Shown: positions 25,115-38,800 of the stretch, in pieces
Layout of the letters: the number at the start of each line of letters is the position of its first letter
Numbering within the stretch: the first letter of the stretch is position 1
Source of the DNA: Loxodes magnus
Lineage: Eukaryota; Ciliophora; Karyorelictea; Loxodida; Loxodidae
DNA: 64,000 nucleotides
NCBI GenBank assembly: GCA_946699065.1
Contig: CAMPDV010000719.1
Span: 1 to 64,000 of the forward strand
Direction: 5' to 3'
Made by a program: the position numbers and the translations under genes
Notes under the pieces: generated by a model
Databases searched by the model: none
Seen by the model: only the letters and a program-made list of their open reading frames with translations
What the model was told of the DNA's origin: nothing

Positions 25115-25945
25115 ATGAGAAAATTACTTTTAGATTTCGTTGATAAGAAATTTCTTTTTTACTTTAGTCTTTAAAAATTTCAAAGATGGTATTTACAATT
25201 TTTTCAATACTTATTCGCCATAATCGAAGATCAATGACTTTTTAATTAACTCTTACAAAATAAAAACGGGCTTCTTTATAAGCTTCATTGGTTTTTTATC
25301 ATCAATTACTTTCTTGTTATCTCTTGAGGAAATTAGTTATAATGAGGATCAGGAATAAATGATCCAAAATTCTTAATCTGCATTTTATTCAATTTTTATT
25401 CTTATGAATTCGTATTAATCCTCTAAATTATCCTAATCTATTTAAAAACTCAAAGCAAGATTATAAAAAAATTTTGAGGCCTTTATCTGTCAATTGAATC
25501 CTAAAGTCTTCCAAATTTTGAATTTTATTTGATATATTTTTTCATCATATAAAGATATATTTAATATAAAATCTACTTTCATCTAAATATGATCAAATAT
25601 AAAGTAACTATTATGAACCTAAAAATTAGACAAATTAATTTATATTTAAATGATTACTTATTACAATATAATAATTGCAGAACATTTAACCTGTACTTTT
25701 GTGCATTATCGTGTTGCTTTTCACATTATTAACTATCTTAAGATTGTTCTGATACAAGAATTTTTGAAATCTTAAAGTGTTATCATAATCAATTAAAGGA
25801 TTATTTCCAAAATTTTGAAGAAGAACATTGAAATCTCTGATAAGTATTTGTGGATTATTTGGAAATTAAAGAAAGTGTTTATATAATAATATGCTTAACC
25901 TTTTTATATCTGCTCTTTTTTATTATCCAGCATATAATAAGATGT
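25115..25945 (+). pseudogene. Open frame cut by the tandem junction, copy 1
   Basis: From ATG 25115 a plus frame with many TGA codons reads as a hydrophobic, Trp-rich protein. It is cut at 25945 where the unit joins the next palindromic arm. The counterpart (ATG 51546) runs past 52376 into unique sequence. The two copies have equal length (831 nt) with substitutions only, two of them CAA to TAA. However, the antisense strand also gives a plausible, more polar sequence, and substitutions look neutral, so the coding strand is unresolved. Confidence 0.25.
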
Positions 25946-27831
25946 ATCTAATCTTTCTAAAAGGATTTTAATTTCTAACAGGTCATGCTAGATCTATTTA
26001 AATTTTCAAGAGCATACACATTATCAAAATACTGAACTCAAGATTGTTGCTTTGGAAGAAAATTAATTAGAAAAATCGTTTAAAATAGTAAGCGATTTAA
26101 ATAATTTTCAAACAATTTTTACTTATTTAAGTATATGATAATAAATTAATGGAAATATATAAATAAGAAATTTATGAGCATAAGCAAATTTTGTGTATGC
26201 TAAAAGATATTATCAAATTTAATTAAATAAATATATATAAACTTTAATTTTGATTTATACTAGATAAAAATTGTTTTTTAATTTTCTCTTTTAATTCAAT
26301 TTTTATGTCTAATAAATTTTTTATATACGAATATTTTGTATATTTTAGTATTATGAATTTTCAATAAATTGGAATTTAAATTTTTTTTAAATTTAATGGA
26401 TATTTAAACAATATACTAAATACCATTACATTATACTCTTTTGGTATTTAATTAAATTAATAAAAATTTAAATATTTTTAGATTAAATCTTCTTTTACTT
26501 TAATAATTTTTGCTTCTGATTTAATTTCCTATTTTTTGATTTTATAATAAAATAATTTAATAGTAAATTGCATTTGACAGCTCTTATTAATAAAGAAAAT
26601 TTAAGATAAAAAAAAAGTAATTTTATAATTATATGCATATTTTCCATTTTGGTATTTTAGTAGGTCTGTTATAATTTTTAATTATTTGTATCTTAATTAT
26701 ATTTTTATGAAATTTTTTTGTAATAAAAATTCTTTTTAGAAGATGAAGTAGGATGAAATAAGATGCAGGAGAAAATTCAAATTTTTTAAACGCGTTTTTT
26801 TATTAATAATTTTTGATTTTTAAGATTAAAGTATCAACAAGTAAGAAATTTTAGTATTTGTAATCCATAAAACGACTTATTACATCTAATTTCCTCTTTT
26901 TAATCTTATTTTCTCACTTCCGAGAAAAAACCTCTTAAAAAGTTGGATATCATTCTCCTAAAATAGTTTAATATTATTTTGTATCTTCTGATGCATTACC
27001 TTCTAAAATAACTAATGTTGTTAAAAAAAGGTAATTAAGAAAAGAAAATAAGATAATATTCTAGTTTCTTTTGAATATAAAAAGAAAATCCTCATCCAAT
27101 GGTAAATTTTATTTAATAGACATAATTTATTTTCATTATTATTTTTAGCTATATTAATAAAATTATTATTTCTGTTTCTTTTTTTAGATCTAAAGGAGCA
27201 ATAATGCTACTTTGATTTTATTTGAGACTCTAAATTTAATATTTCTAGTTTTTAGAACAAATATTTATTAACTTTTGAATTATTATTTTTTCTTTGAGTT
27301 TTAGAAAGTCAATTTGAAGTGCAAACGATACTTCTTTATATTAATATGTTTATTACCTTGTCAATAGTAACATTTGGTTAACTCAATAATATCAGATTCA
27401 TTTTCTGTTTGCAACGAAATCTATCTTTATATTTTTTCAATTTTTTTAATATTTTTTTTATGTTGAATAAAATGAATTTTAATATTCCTATAATAGATTA
27501 AACCATTTTTAAATAAATTAGTTGCTATTTTTTTAAGAATTTATTATTTCAAATGAAAGTTAAAAACAATTAGTTAAAAAGATCGTATATATCCTTTTTT
27601 ATTAAGAAACATATAGACAATATAAAATAGATAAATAATTAAAATAATAATTAAGTTATATATTTCAAATTAAAAATTTGTTTTCTAAATATTAAACTTA
27701 ACTACTTTTTTTTAAATTCTCATAATTTTTAAATCTTTTTTATAAAAATATAATTTAATTTCTTAAATATATCTTTGTCTTTTAATTTTTTTAATATATC
27801 TAATTATTATGTTAACTAGACTTTAATTTCT

Positions 27832-29058
27832 TTCAGCCCATCAAGTCTATTTTATGAGATCCATTTTGTGTTAGCTGCTTATTTTTTATGATGGCTACTT
27901 ATATTCACAGAAATTCTTATATAATAGCTTAAGATATAAAAATCTGCAAAGTAACTTTAGATTGGTTTGCCTTTTTAGATATGCAAAGAATAATTTCCAA
28001 ACTTTTTCTTATCATTTTAAATTTTCTTCTTTAAGTAATTTATTTTTTCTCTTAGCTCTTTTCTATTCAGTTTAGGTATTTCAATTCTCCTATTACGATT
28101 TATTATTTTTTGAATCTATTCTACATTTCACTTATATAGCTCGTTTATATTTTTCTTTTATAAATAATAGTAATGCTTTGTATGTCTCAAGCAACAAGCT
28201 AAACTTAATAATTGATTCTTAGCTACTTTAAAGTATTCCTGGTATGCCTACAGTTTATTGATATAGAATTTAATTTACCAGCATGATTTTCTTAAGTTTA
28301 TTACAAACAAATTTTCTTTTTAATTAATGAGTTAATTTTTGAACCAATTCATATTAAAGCTGTTCTATTGGGGGTTTTACTTTTATTGTTTGTTCATGTT
28401 TAAGGCTTAAATCTTTCCTTTTTTAAAAACTAATTTATCTTATCTTAATGAGATTTTTAAGCTGTAATTTTTCTTTCTTCTGCAATCACCTGAGCCCGAA
28501 ATCGCACCAATAATAACTTTTTTCTAAACCATAATTTTTAATTTTTTACCATCTTAAGAATATTTTAAACTAACCGTCTCAATTTTCTAGTATAATGTCT
28601 TAACAGAGTACTTTTAGCAATTATTTTTATATATTTTAATCTCTTACTAATTTCTTAAGGTAACTTTTAAGATGCTTCTTTTTTCCAAGAGCTTTTACCC
28701 TGATTTACTTTATTAATTACTAAAAGACTTATTTTGATAAATTGTCTATAAGAAAATCACCTATTTGGCAAACCTTTCCTACTTGAACTCTATGAGTTGT
28801 AGTTTTTGGTTCTAAAATGTAGTAAAAATGAATAGATTAAGTTTTTAAGTAGTATCAAGCAGAAACTCATTTAAAAAAATTTGCTGTCTTAGTTATTCTT
28901 TAAGTGAACATAATAGAACATTTATTAGGGTAATTCTCTTTTTATGTAGATTTAGAGTCCTCTTAGTTGATTGTTTAAACTTAGAATTTTTAGTCTTATA
29001 TTAGAATGAAAGCTATAAATACTATTTTTAAAACTAAAATAATTCTAAAAATTTATGT
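27832..29058 (-). mobile_element. 1.2-kb insert in copy 2 left arm, possible Tc1/mariner-type remnant
   Basis: Present only in this one of four arms. The other arms read straight through the aatttct/aagtatta site. The insert is less A+T-biased than the arm. On the minus strand, frames give H-R-V-Q-V-G-K-V-C-Q-I-G-D-F-L and, one frame away, K-L-P-Q-E-I-S-K-R-L-K-Y-I. This order resembles the two helix-turn-helix parts of Tc1/mariner/IS630-family transposases. No DDE catalytic motif, terminal inverted repeats or TA target duplication could be identified, so the family call is tentative. Confidence 0.4.
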
Positions 29059-29780
29059 AAGTATTATATGAGAAAAAAACAATTTATAAGGATCTACGAC
29101 CCGGAAACGCAAGATGAATAGATGAATATAACATTGAAAATTTCTAATAAGGAAAATTTGTAAACTCTAATATGTGATAAACCAAACAAGTATGACACTA
29201 CAATAATAAAATATTTTATTATTGCTATAAATAAAATAAATTATTTTATAATTAAATCTAGATTTAGTTGTTCAGATAATATAATTATATTATTATATTT
29301 TCACTTTTTTTATTTCATTTTTTTTAATTAAAATACCAGAAAAGAGAAAAATCGAAAGTTAATTTGAGTTATAATAATTTTTTTGAATGAAAATTTTGAA
29401 AAAATAGTAATATTTTAAAACAAATTAAAGTATAAAAAGAAGATTAAAAAGCATTAAATTAAAGTAATATAAATATTCTTTACATTTTAACCAAAGAATG
29501 AATAGTTTATATATTACCTACTTAAAAAATGTAAATTATATTTATTAAAAAGGATTTTAATTTTTTAAATACTAAAATATAATTACAGCAAATATTATAA
29601 AACTATAGTAATAATTAAATAAGTTATTAAAGTTATTGCGTAATAATTCTAATAGCAAAAATAAATATTTATATTTTAAAATAAAATACCAATAATAGAA
29701 ACATAAATTTATATCTATTTTTATTAATTTTAATAATTTAGAATATTTAAGAAGAAATAATAATATAATAAATTTTTATT

Positions 29781-29969
29781 GTGCCGAACAAAGGAATAAA
29801 GGGACTCAAGAGTAAAAGAGAAGAAATAAGAAGAAGCATGATTGAATTGAACGTGTTGAAACTTAACAATAAAATTTTAAAAATAAAGAAAGAAGCGATA
29901 ACGACCAAGACAGGTAAAAAGAGGAAAAGAAATCTGAAAAAGTCCAAATTTCAAATTTCGAAAAAATAG
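29781..29969 (+). CDS. Lys-rich arm reading frame, left arm copy 2
   Basis: Same frame as at 2797. It stops at a TAG (29967-29969) under the standard code. If TAG is Gln, the frame continues through the Q-K-A-E-T-T-V-F-Q-N-G-W stretch shared with the 36768 copy, where the same codon is TAT. No family recognised. Confidence 0.4.
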   Translation: MPNKGIKGLKSKREEIRRSMIELNVLKLNNKILKIKKEAITTKTGKKRKRNLKKSKFQISKK

Positions 29970-30950
29970 TATGTCTTATACATTTTTATTCAACTGCAGA
30001 AAGCTGAAACTACTGTCTTCCAGAATGGTTGATATACCTCATGATGTAAAATTTTAATTTTAATATCATATTATTATTATAAATTTTATTATGAATATAA
30101 AAAATTCTAATACCAATAAAATGAAATATTTTAATTTTAATTAAAATAAAAAAAACTTAGATAGTAATCATATAATTAAATATAAAATTTATTTATTATA
30201 AACATTTATTTATATAGAAAAAATGAATTAAATATATGAATGAATTTAGTAAATTTCTAATTTAATTTTTTTCCTTATATAAATCTTAATTTAATTATAT
30301 AGATATAATTATATTTAGTAAAAATCAAAATTTTATTGAAAAACATAGTCATTTTCAACTAAAAGATTCAAAGAAAGAATTTAGACTAGTTATTAAAAAA
30401 AAGATTATTAAAATATAAATTATTTAATTAGTATCAATTTATTAAAACTAATTATTTCATTGGAATTTACTATAAGCACAATCAAGGTATTCTAGTTTAT
30501 CAATCTAAATATTTATAATTATAACAATAAAGCATCTTTATAAATTTTACTGTCTCTGAAATAAAATTAATCACGCTTTAAAAAGTTTAGTTGAGTCGAA
30601 AGAAAAGTTCATTCTATTATTTACAAATTAATAGAATAAAGAATTAGCTTTTCTTTGAATAAAAAAGAGCTAAAATCCTAAATTTTAATTTTTTAATTAA
30701 AAAGAAATATAAATTAACTAAAGTTTGAATTTGGAAACTAATTAAGGATTTTACATATTAATAAAGTTAAATTTTTAATGAAAATTTTAAGATAAAAATA
30801 AGTTTAGATAATTAAAAAATAATATTTTTGTATAAACTTAAGTATAATTAAGAATGAAAAAAGAATCTGCTTAAATTTGTAAATTTATTCAATAAATTGT
30901 TTTATATAAATATTAAATTAAAAATTGATTTAATTTTTTATCGTAAAAGA

Positions 30951-33900
30951 ATTACTTCTAACTTTCGAAAGGAATTAAATAAAGAAAATTAAAATAAATT
31001 ATTAATATAAAACAATGATAAAATTAATTAATAGAAAAAATGAGTAAAAATTATGCAGAAAAAATTAAAAAATACTAAAAAAAATCTAAAACTAAATATT
31101 TTGATAAAATTACAAATAAAATATAGAATTTAATTTAAAATATAATATCTAATTAACTATTTGAAAGTTAATATATTTTTAGTTTAAATACACTTAAAAT
31201 TTTTCGAATATAATTGTAAAATTTTTTATTAAAAGCTTTATTATAAATGAAATTATTTTAAGATATGAAATATACAAATATTAAAAATTTTGATAAAAAC
31301 AATTTTTACCAAATAATGCAAAAAAAATCATTTCTAATTTAATAAATTTTTAGAGAATTTTCTTGTAACCTTAATTATTAAATTATATTTTAATAATTTT
31401 ATTTACACTTTACAAATTAAGAAATTGTGGACTGGAAAATTTTTATTTAAGATACTTTATAAAAATAAATTTTTTACTTTCAACAAATTTAATAATATAT
31501 CAGTAAAATTATTAAAATAAAATCTAATTTTAAATTGCAATAACTCTCATAAGTAAAAATTATAAATAAATTTCTTTAATGTATATAAGTATTTAGACTC
31601 TAAAAATATATCTCAAAAATATATTGTAACGTTTTTAATTTCCGTTACAACAATTTTAAATTAAATTTTAATCACTCAAATAAAAATAAAAATAAAAAGG
31701 CAATTATTTTTTAATATCAGTTTATAATATAAAGAAACTAAGAACTGGTTTAGAAATGCATCTATAAATTGATAAGAAATACTAAAAAGACAAAACGTAA
31801 ATGATTAAAAAATATGATCAGTTTGATTTGAAAAAATGAAAAATTTAAGATTAACAAAAGCTAGCAAATAGATTGCATTTTAAGAGAAAAAATCGAAATA
31901 ATATTACAAAATTATATTTATTGATACTTTATATAGGAATATTTATTGCAAAAATATGTGCCTCATATTATTAATTAATATCTTTAAGATTGATGAAATA
32001 AATTTCGAATTAAAGCAATTAAAATCAAAAATACTTGATAAGATGCTCTAAGATGAAAGTAAATTCACTTTCCATCGAATAGTTCATCATATCATACAAA
32101 CATTTTTAATTTTTTACTTAGAATCTAGTAGTTTCGTAATTATTAGAATATTTTACATTTCACTTCGCTTATCCAACTTAAAATTAATTTAGAAAAAGTT
32201 ATTTATGGCATAATTTTTTTAGATATATAAAATCAGAAAATAATCACTCTAATCAAATTCTTAATTGTGTTATGAGGTTAATAATCTTATTATTAAATTT
32301 TATTTTTTAAATTTATATAAAAAATTATTTCCATTTATATTATCATCTTCTACTCTCTTAAAATCTTAACACTTTTTGCATTTTTTCTTTAATTTATTAA
32401 TCAATTTATATCCAAAATGAAAATATTATTTTCTTAATTATTTATTTTTATATTATTTACTATAATTATATTATCTTTAAATTAAAAATCAAGCAATTCA
32501 TCTTAATATCATTAAATAATCTCTTAATTAATAATTTTAAATATATATTTTTATTTATATTTCTTTGCAAATATGTAAATAAAAACTGATTAAATTTTTT
32601 AATTTAGTACAAATAAATTAAAATTAATAAATTCAAAGCTTAATTATTTATTTATATATCTAATTGCTTTTTTGAGTAAAAAATTAATCCTTTTATAAAA
32701 TTATTTTGTCTTATCTTTTCTATTTTTAGATAAATATATTAGTTTCTATTAATGAAATTTCTTAATAATTTTTAAATTCTATTTAGTTTTATTTAAATTT
32801 ATTTACTTCTTAGGTAATTATCAGAATTTATATTAAAAAAGCATTTAAAATATAAATTATTTACTTTTACTATATTTTTATTCATAATATAATTGATTCA
32901 CTTAAAGATAAAAATAATTTATAATCTTCTATTATTGCCTTTTCTTTAATATTAATTTGTAAATAAAATAATTCATTATAATTTAGATTTTTTTGAAATC
33001 ATTTTTAATAGGACTTGATCAGTTCATATAAATTTGAAACATATGCTTTTTTATTTATTAGAAATTTTCTAATTAAACCAAAATAGTTATAAATTAGAAA
33101 AATATTTTACTATCGTTAATAAATTAAGGAAATGGAAAATCTTAACAATTTAGTTTATTTATAATTTTTTATCTTTTAAGTTTTAAAATTATATAATCTT
33201 TAAATTTCATTAATGCAAATTAATTCATAATTGATAAAAATAATTTAGAAAATCTCTTTTTTCTAGCAGTAAATTTATTTAAAATATATAATTAAAAGAA
33301 AGACAGGAGCAAGATTTTAAACTGTTAATTATACCTACAATCCTTAGGGAATTTCTTAATTGAATCTAATATCTTGAATAGAATACATCTTGAAATTATT
33401 AAATTTTAGAAGTAGCTTGAAATATATAATCATAGATTATGCATTTATTACACATTGTAGTCTCTGTTTGCAGAAATGATCAGCAGAATATCCCTTATAT
33501 TAGTAAAAAGGTTGTTAAGTGTATTCAACAAGACGAAAGTTAGATTTTCTTTAATCTCTAAAAGTTAATAATCAATTAATTTAAATAAATATTAAAAACT
33601 CGGAAAATTAGTTGTATAACTTAAATTGCTTCATCTGATTAATTGCTCTAATTTTTACAAATTTTGCTTATTTGTTTTTAATAGGTTATTTTAATGTTTT
33701 TAAAAATTATATAACTCCTTTTGATGAAATTTCATATTTAATTTTATAAATTGCTATTTCAAATTTCGAAAAAGTGAAAAATATAGATTAATTTGCATTT
33801 AAACTATTATTAGAAATTTACTATCAAAAGAATATAAATTTCAATTTTAGGAATTTTCTTTTTCAATTGTTTCTTTTTTAGTATTTTTTCAGCAATTATT

Positions 33901-35849
33901 TTATATTTGTATAGATTTATAGTTTTCAAATTGTTATAACCATATTTATCTTGATGCAGTTAACTTTATAAAAAATTTAATCTTTTAGTTCTATCAATCT
34001 AGGATTGATAATTAGTAAAGTCTACATTATTTAATTTTTTAATCTTTTATGTTGTTTTTTTAAGACAGTATATTAGCGACCAACTAATTATTAATATCTT
34101 AATATGAATTACCACAGTTAATTAAATTTATGTTAATACTTATAACAATTTATTAAAAATGGACTTTAAATAACTTATTTAAAGAATATTTTTATAAGAC
34201 GAAGTATATTATCTAATCTAAATTTATCGCATACTATTTATTTTATTTATTTTTCTAAATTTTATTATAAGAAGTAATAAATCCTTTATATTAAAAAATA
34301 ATTTTAACTATTTTAATTTTTAATTTATTTTGCTTTATAAGCACCTAACCTTTTTCTTGCACTAAGAAAATATTTAAGGTAGTTTTTATTTCAAATTATT
34401 AACAAACAGAATTAGAATTATTAAAAAGCATTTGACCTTCTTGTATGTATTTCGACCTATTACTAGACTGTTTTCAGATTTCTCTGGAGTCTAAAATTAA
34501 ATTTTCGTACACTACCCGTTGTCCTGTCTTGCTTGTTCTTAAAGTCTCTAGTTTCTCTTCCATTACTAGTTGCCTTTTTTCTTGCATGTATTCCCAAGAG
34601 CTCATCCACAACTATTCTCTATTCCTTCATAGTTTGATATGTTGCTACTATTTCCCTTTTTTCTACTATTATTTTCGCTTTTGCCAGTAACTCTGTTTGA
34701 AATTTAAGAATTCCTACACTTCCTTCACAAGTGTTCTCTTGAGCAACAGTAGCAAAATTTAACTTCTCGCTTATTAAAAACCAGAATGATAAAAATTAAA
34801 GTTAATATTGTTTGATTTTTATAAAGAAACTATTTTATAATGCTATTTATTATTATAAAAGTTTACTATTTTCTTAAATTTATAATTTTTAAGCTTCTAT
34901 AATTCAAGCTTAAAGATATACTAATTAGTATAATAGTAAAGAAATATTTTGCTAATTTAGTTAATAAATATCTAAATGTTTAAATAGATAAATTAAAATA
35001 TGTGATTTTTGAGGTATTTATACTTTATTAAAAGTTTCTATCAGAATCTTTCAGTAGTGGATAATAAAATCTTCTAATAAGTTTTTATTAATTATTTTAA
35101 AATACTCTTTCTTTTACATTACTCAACTAATTCGACAATAATTTTTTAAATACAAAAAATTAGGCTCATTATTTTTCAAACTATGTAACAGACTTTTTTT
35201 AGAATTTTTGGCTGCACATCGTTTTTTAAATATACCTTTTGATTTTAGATTATTTAATAATATTTCTAAAGATTTTTTGTTCTATTTTTTTAAGATTTAT
35301 GGTATAATATTTTATAATTATAACTAATTTTATATTGCTTATAAAACTTTATCTTTATTTTATAGAATTGTATAAAATTCTGATCTCAGTCTTGGAATCT
35401 TCATTTTTTATTATTATTAAGATATCTAAGAAAAGTAAATTTCAAATATTCTTTTTTAAACTGAAATCAGCTAAACATAATTTAACTAATTTTCTTTTGT
35501 TTATGCTTTTCTATTAAAATCAATATAGTTTTCATATAATTTTTTCAATAATTATAAATAAGAGATTCTACTTTTACCATTTTTTGACAATTTAAACTAG
35601 ATGAATTACTCACTTCTAAAATTGTATTCTTTATTAAATTATCAATTTTTATATTTTAAAAATAATAATTTTACTATATTTGACGAGGTACTTCTTGGTT
35701 CAATTATGCTTCTCTTCATTTCCTTTTTTCAATTTTTTTTTATTCAACATTATTCAAAGAGGAAGCAGAAGCTTAATTCCACGCTATATTATTTAATTTA
35801 ATTTTACATATTTGAGATCTAATTATTTTATTAAATAAATTCTGAAGTA
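30951..35849. other. Central loop of palindromic element, copy 2
   Basis: Copy 2 of the loop at 3975-8864, at an offset of about 26.98 kb. It is nearly identical over most of its length, but more divergent with several indels at about 35530-35820. That argues against a conserved gene in the last part. The counterparts of the two coding-like stretches are about 31938-32215 and 33288-33578. Confidence 0.6.
34423..34783 (-). pseudogene. Gag-like CCHC fragment in loop, copy 2
   Basis: Second copy of the fragment at 7440-7800. A 3-nt in-frame deletion removes one residue between the second Cys and the His, giving CX2CX3HX4C. That would weaken a normal zinc knuckle. The TGA at the Trp position is kept. 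Likely decayed. Confidence 0.45.
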
Positions 35850-38800
35850 TCTTTTACGATAAAAAATTAAATCAATTTTTAATTTAATATTTATATAAAA
35901 CAATTTATTGAATAAATTTACAAATTTAAGCAGATTCTTTTTTCATTCTTAATTATACTTAAGTTTATACAAAAATATTATTTTTTAATTATCTAAACTT
36001 ATTTTTATCTTAAAATTTTCATTAAAAATTTAACTTTATTAATATGTAAAATCCTTAATTAGTTTCCAAATTCAAACTTTAGTTAATTTATATTTCTTTT
36101 TAATTAAAAAATTAAAATTAAGGATTTTAGCTCTTTTTTATTCAAAGAAAAGCTAATTCTTTATTCTATTAATTTGTAAATATTAGAATGAACTTTTATT
36201 TCGACTCAACTAAACATTTTAAAGCGTGATTAATTTTATTTCAGAGACAGTAAAATTTATAAAGATGCTTTATTGTTATAATTATAAATATTTAGATTGA
36301 TAAACTAGAATACCTTGATTGTGCTTATAGTAAATTCCAATGAAATAATTAGTTTTAATAAATTGATACTAATTAAATAATTTATATTTTAATAATCTTT
36401 TTTTTAATAACTAGTCTAAATTCTTTCTTTGAATCTTTTAGTTGAAAATGACTATGTTTTTCAATAAAATTTTGATTTTTACTAAATATAATTATATCTA
36501 TATAATTAAATTAAGATTTATATAAGGAAAAAAATTAAATTAGAAATTTACTAAATTCATTCATATATTTAATTCATTTTTTCTATATAAATAAATGATT
36601 ATAATAAATAAATTTTATATTTAATTATATGATTACTACCTAAGTTTTTTTAATTTTAATTAAAATTAAAATATTTCATTTTATTGGTATTAGAATTTTT
36701 TATATTCATAATAAAACTTATAATAATAATATGATATTAAAATTAAAATTTTCCATCGTGAGGTATATCAACCATTCTGGAAGACAGTAGTTTCAGCTTT
36801 CTGCAGTTGAATAAAAATGTATAAGACATAATATTTTTTCGAAATTTGAAATTTGGACTTTTTCAGATTTTTTTTCCTCTTTTTACCTGTCTTGGTCTTT
36901 ATCGCTTCTTTCTTGATTTTTAAAATTTTCTTGCTAAGTTTCAACACGTTTAATTCAATCATGCTTCTTCTTATTTCTTCTCTTTTACTCTTGAGTCCCT
37001 TTATTCCTTTGTTCGGCACAATAAAAATTTATTATATGATTATTTTATTCTTAAATATTCTAAATTATTAAAATTAATAAAAATAGATATAAATTTATGT
37101 TTTTATTATTGGTTTTTATTTTAAAATATAAATATTTATTTTGCTATTAGAATTATTACGCAATAACTTTAATAACGTTATTTAATTATTGCTATAGTTT
37201 TATAATATTTTCTGTAATTATATTTTAGTATTTAACAAATTAAAATCCTTTTTAATAAATATAATTTACATTTTTTAAGTAGGTAATATATAAACTATTC
37301 ATTCTTTGGTTAAAATGTAAAGAATATTTATATTACTTTAATTTAATGCTTTTTAATCTTCTTTTTATACTTTAATTTGTTTTAAAATATTACTATTTTT
37401 TTCAAAATTTTCATTCAAAAAATTATTATAACTCAAATTAACTTTCGATTTTTCTCTTTTCTGGTATTTTAATTAAAAAAAATGAAATAAAAAAGTGAGA
37501 ATATAATAATATAATTATATTATCTGAACAACTAAAATTAGATTTAATTATAAAATAATTTTATTTATTTATAGCAATAATAAAATAATTTATTATTGTA
37601 ATGTCATACTTGTTTAGTTTATCACATATTAGAGTTTACAAATTTTCCTTATTAGAAATTTTCAATGTTATATTCATCTATTCATCTTGCGTTTCCGGGC
37701 CGTAGATCCTTATAAATTGTTTTTTTCTCATATAATACTTAGAAATTAAAACTTGTTAACATAATAATTAGATATATTAAAAAACTAAAAGACAAAGATA
37801 TATTTAAGTAATTAAATTATATTTTTTAATTTTATTATAAGAAATAAGAAAATAATTTAATTGCAAAACTAATATCTTAATTAAAAGTTTAATCTGTATA
37901 TTCTTCAAAAATTCAGCAGCTAATTTATTAATTAATCTTAAAAACCATAATGCTAAAATTTAAAAATATTAATATTATATGTAAATAACTAGAAAAATTA
38001 TATTTTTATAAAAAAGATTTAAAAATTATGAGAATTTAAAAAAAAGTAGTCAAGTTTAATATTTAGAAAACAAATTTTTAATTTGAAATATATAACTTAA
38101 TTATTATTTTAATTATTTATCTATTTTATATTGTCTGTATGTTTCTTAATATAAAAGAATATATACGATCTTTTTAATTAATTGTTTTTAACTTTCATTT
38201 GAAATAATAAATTCTTAAAAAAATAGCAACTAATTTATTTAAAATGGTTTAATCTATTATAGGAATATTAAAATTCATTTTATTCAACATAAAAAAAATA
38301 TTAAAAAAATTGAAAAAATATAAAGATAGATTTCGATGCAAACAGAAAATGAAATCTGATATTATTGAGTTAGCCAACTGTTACTATTGACAAGGTAATA
38401 AACATATTAATATAAAGAAGTATCATTTGCACTTCAAATTGATTTTCTAAAACTCAAAGAAAAAATAATAATTCAAAAATTAATAAATATTTGTTCTAAA
38501 AACTAGAAATATTAAATTTAGAGTCTCAAATAAAATCAAAGTAGCATTATTGCTCCTTTAGATCTAAAAAAAGAAACAGAAATAATAATTTTATTAATAT
38601 AGCTAAAAATAATAATGAAAATAAATTATGTCTATTAAATAAAATTTACCATTGGATGAGGATTTTCTTTTTATATTCAAAGAAACTAGAATATTATCTT
38701 TTTTTCTTTTCTTAATTACCTTTTTTTAACAACATTAGTCATTTTAGAAGGTAATGCGTCAGAAGATACAAAATAATATTAAACTATTTTAGGAGAATGA

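Larger units (their letters stand above)
1..25945. repeat. Tandem 27-kb unit, copy 1
   Basis: First copy of a large direct repeat; its left end may lie outside the window. Anchors recur in copy 2 at near-constant spacing: the arm reading frame at 2797 and 29781, the loop frame at 7462 and 34445, the Gag-like start at 20720 and 47701. Long stretches (for example about 19300-20040 versus 46280-47020) look identical, while others differ by substitutions and 1-nt indels. The right boundary is sharp: after gatgt at 25941-25945 the sequence jumps into the arm of the next palindromic element. In copy 2 the same gatgt (52372-52376) runs on into unique sequence. Confidence 0.93.
25946..30950 (+). repeat. 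Left inverted arm, palindromic element copy 2
   Basis: Copy 2 counterpart of 1-3974, inverted relative to 35850-39810. It is longer on the map only because of the 1.2-kb insertion at 27832-29058. It is trimmed at its outer end by the tandem junction. Confidence 0.9.
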
